From Desulfobotulus pelophilus (GTDB lineage: Bacteria > Desulfobacterota > Desulfobacteria > Desulfobacterales > ASO4-4): a DNA stretch of 64,000 nucleotides. The notes below the pieces were generated by a model. The model did not search any database and had not been told where the DNA came from. It saw only the letters and a list, made by a program, of their open reading frames with translations. The position numbers and the translations under genes are program-made. The stretch covers positions 248,001 through 312,000 of the forward strand of contig NZ_JAPFPW010000002.1 of NCBI RefSeq assembly GCF_026155325.1, in the 5' to 3' direction. Below, piece after piece: positions 63,021-64,000 of this stretch (positions are counted from its first letter, which is position 1; each line of letters starts with the position of its first letter).

Positions 63021-63094
63021 TAATTATCTGTTGTTGCGGTCTCCGTGGTGTTGTGTATGGGTTCTCATGAAGGATCTTTAGGTGGAGAGGCTGC

Positions 63095-63691
63095 GTGTAC
63101 CATATAGCAATTCGTCGGCGTATTTCCCGGAGCACTTTTTTTTACTACATGGATGTGGACGGCGGCAGAGACCATTGGGTGGGCAGGGCTCAGATGGTGT
63201 GCAAGCCGCTGGAGGCCTATCGGTCGGCTAAGTTTTTTCCCACGGATGACATCTATGATACCTGCATTGCCTGCGGCGTGAAGCCAGGGCAGTGGATCGG
63301 TCATCTGCGTATATTTTATCCCAACGGGGACACGGCCCCTTTGTATCGTATGCGCATGGGTGTAGGGGGAGAGGTTTTCTGTGCCATCTGTTCGGATCTC
63401 ATGGCCGCAGGGGGCAGGCTTCTTTACGCTCTGCCCACAACGGAAAGCATGCGTGATTTTCTGCAGAAGAAGGGGCTGATTCCTTCTGCGAGGTTTCCCG
63501 GTCATTATTTTTATCCTCTGGATGGAGTGAGGCCTGACGGACGGATCCGCCCGGGAAAAGTGATTCTGTGTGCGGATTGTGCCGGTCACCTTGACGGTGG
63601 CGGGCATGGTAGTGCTGAAGAGGCCGTCTGCGTAGAAGGCCGGATGGAGGGTATGCCGGTGTTGCGGGATATTTCCGGGCAGGAGCCTTAG
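63095..63691 (+). CDS. Uncharacterised protein with three Cys pairs
   Basis: 198 residues, family not recognised. CIACG (near 63), CAICSD (near 101) and CADCAGH (near 168) look like zinc-binding knuckles. The rest is a soluble alpha/beta protein (FYYMDVDGGRDHWVGRAQMV). The GTG start has GGTGGAGAGG before it. It is isolated between a signalling gene and a metal-binding protein. Confidence 0.75.
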   Translation: MYHIAIRRRISRSTFFYYMDVDGGRDHWVGRAQMVCKPLEAYRSAKFFPTDDIYDTCIACGVKPGQWIGHLRIFYPNGDTAPLYRMRMGVGGEVFCAICSDLMAAGGRLLYALPTTESMRDFLQKKGLIPSARFPGHYFYPLDGVRPDGRIRPGKVILCADCAGHLDGGGHGSAEEAVCVEGRMEGMPVLRDISGQEP

Positions 63692-63900
63692 ATCCGGAAG
63701 AGCGAACCATGTCTATAGGATGCTTTTTTCTTGCGTTCCGTATGTTTTGTGCCTAGTTTTCTCGGCAAGCAAAAGTTTTTTTGTTGTCTTTTTTTGTGCA
63801 GCCTGCGACGGCAGAAAATACAGCGGCTCTTCATTGGTAGAGCAAAGTGAAGCATTGAGGTCTTTAGGGGCCGAATGCAGAAAAGGCAGGAGGTTTTCTG

Positions 63901-64000
63901 ATGAGGAAAATACGGTTGCCCGTCATGGGCATGCATTGTGTGAACTGCGCCAATGGTGTGGAAAAAGCGGTTGTTGCCCTGGACGGCGTCCAGACGGCCC
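63901..64000 (+). CDS. Heavy-metal-associated domain protein, 5' part (CopA/CopZ-like)
   Basis: The first 33 codons are visible: MRKIRLPVMGMHCVNCANGV followed by EKAVVALDGVQTA. MHCVNCA is the MxCxxC copper-binding motif of HMA domains, and the spacing to EKAV..L.GV is canonical. The gene leaves the right edge, so it may be a copper P-type ATPase (CopA) or a single-domain chaperone. AGGAGG precedes the ATG. Confidence 0.85.
   Translation, partial: MRKIRLPVMGMHCVNCANGVEKAVVALDGVQTA

Noticed and set aside
1-64000. CRISPR arrays, tRNA and rRNA genes
   Set aside because: No regularly spaced repeats and no cloverleaf or rRNA-like sequence was seen on reading, though a dedicated tRNA scan was not possible.

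Overview
The window looks like chromosomal DNA of a free-living Gram-negative bacterium, most plausibly an anaerobic or microaerophilic member of the Desulfobacterota (former Deltaproteobacteria). This is inferred from gene content: system II cytochrome c maturation (ResB/CcsA), a class I iron-sulfur fumarase, the UPF0210/ACT pair, a bacteriohemerythrin, Lnt-like and PlsB lipid enzymes, and many multi-domain two-component proteins. Taxonomy was not tested by search. No tRNA, rRNA or CRISPR array was seen.

Layout, left to right. 1-575: 5' part of a ketosynthase gene running off the left edge. 860-8307: four overlapping signalling genes (two paralogous Cache-PAS sensor kinases, a single-domain response regulator, an Hpt-REC-REC-GGDEF diguanylate cyclase). 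8.5-14.1 kb: an unknown protein, UPF0210 and ACT-domain proteins, a thioredoxin-like protein, a small charged protein and a chemoreceptor. 14.8-21.8 kb: an accessory stretch with an AraC regulator and EamA transporter (convergent), an Lnt-like acyltransferase, a small secreted protein, a PNPOx-like flavoprotein, and decayed DNA (anti-sigma-factor-like fragment, IS3 remnant, hsdM remnant). 21.8-27.9 kb: a GNAT/aminotransferase pair and a three-gene ABC-2 exporter of GldA/F/G type. 28.5-35.1 kb: resB, ccsA, murA, bacteriohemerythrin, comEC. 35.3-43.0 kb: a five-gene overlapping operon for an RND efflux pump (outer-membrane factor, adaptor, pump) and its own response regulator and kinase, followed by a TIGR02757-type gene. 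43.8-47.9 kb: a tightly coupled C39-like peptidase / RimK-like ATP-grasp / GCS2 ligase operon, with small divergent proteins. 48.2-63.7 kb: a response regulator plus 44-residue partner, an orphan GspE/PilB ATPase, an MscS channel, a CaCA exchanger, fumarase, a TerB-DnaJ protein, a YaiI-like protein, a fused sugar-nucleotidyltransferase/kinase, PlsB, a small membrane protein, a REC-REC-HisKA protein and a cysteine-rich protein. 63901-64000: first 33 codons of a heavy-metal-associated domain protein leaving the right edge.

Three themes dominate. Signalling: the first cluster could pass phosphate from two membrane sensors to a diguanylate cyclase. Envelope work: MurA, Lnt-like, PlsB, the MurU/AmgK-like fusion and the RND pump all act on envelope building, recycling or export. 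Peptide-bond chemistry: the peptidase/ATP-grasp/GCS2 operon is the best candidate for a poorly described system, with two amide-forming ligases of different folds and a peptidase-fold protein made from one coupled message.

Several start codons given here are downstream of the longest possible frame, chosen from ribosome binding sites and conserved N-termini.
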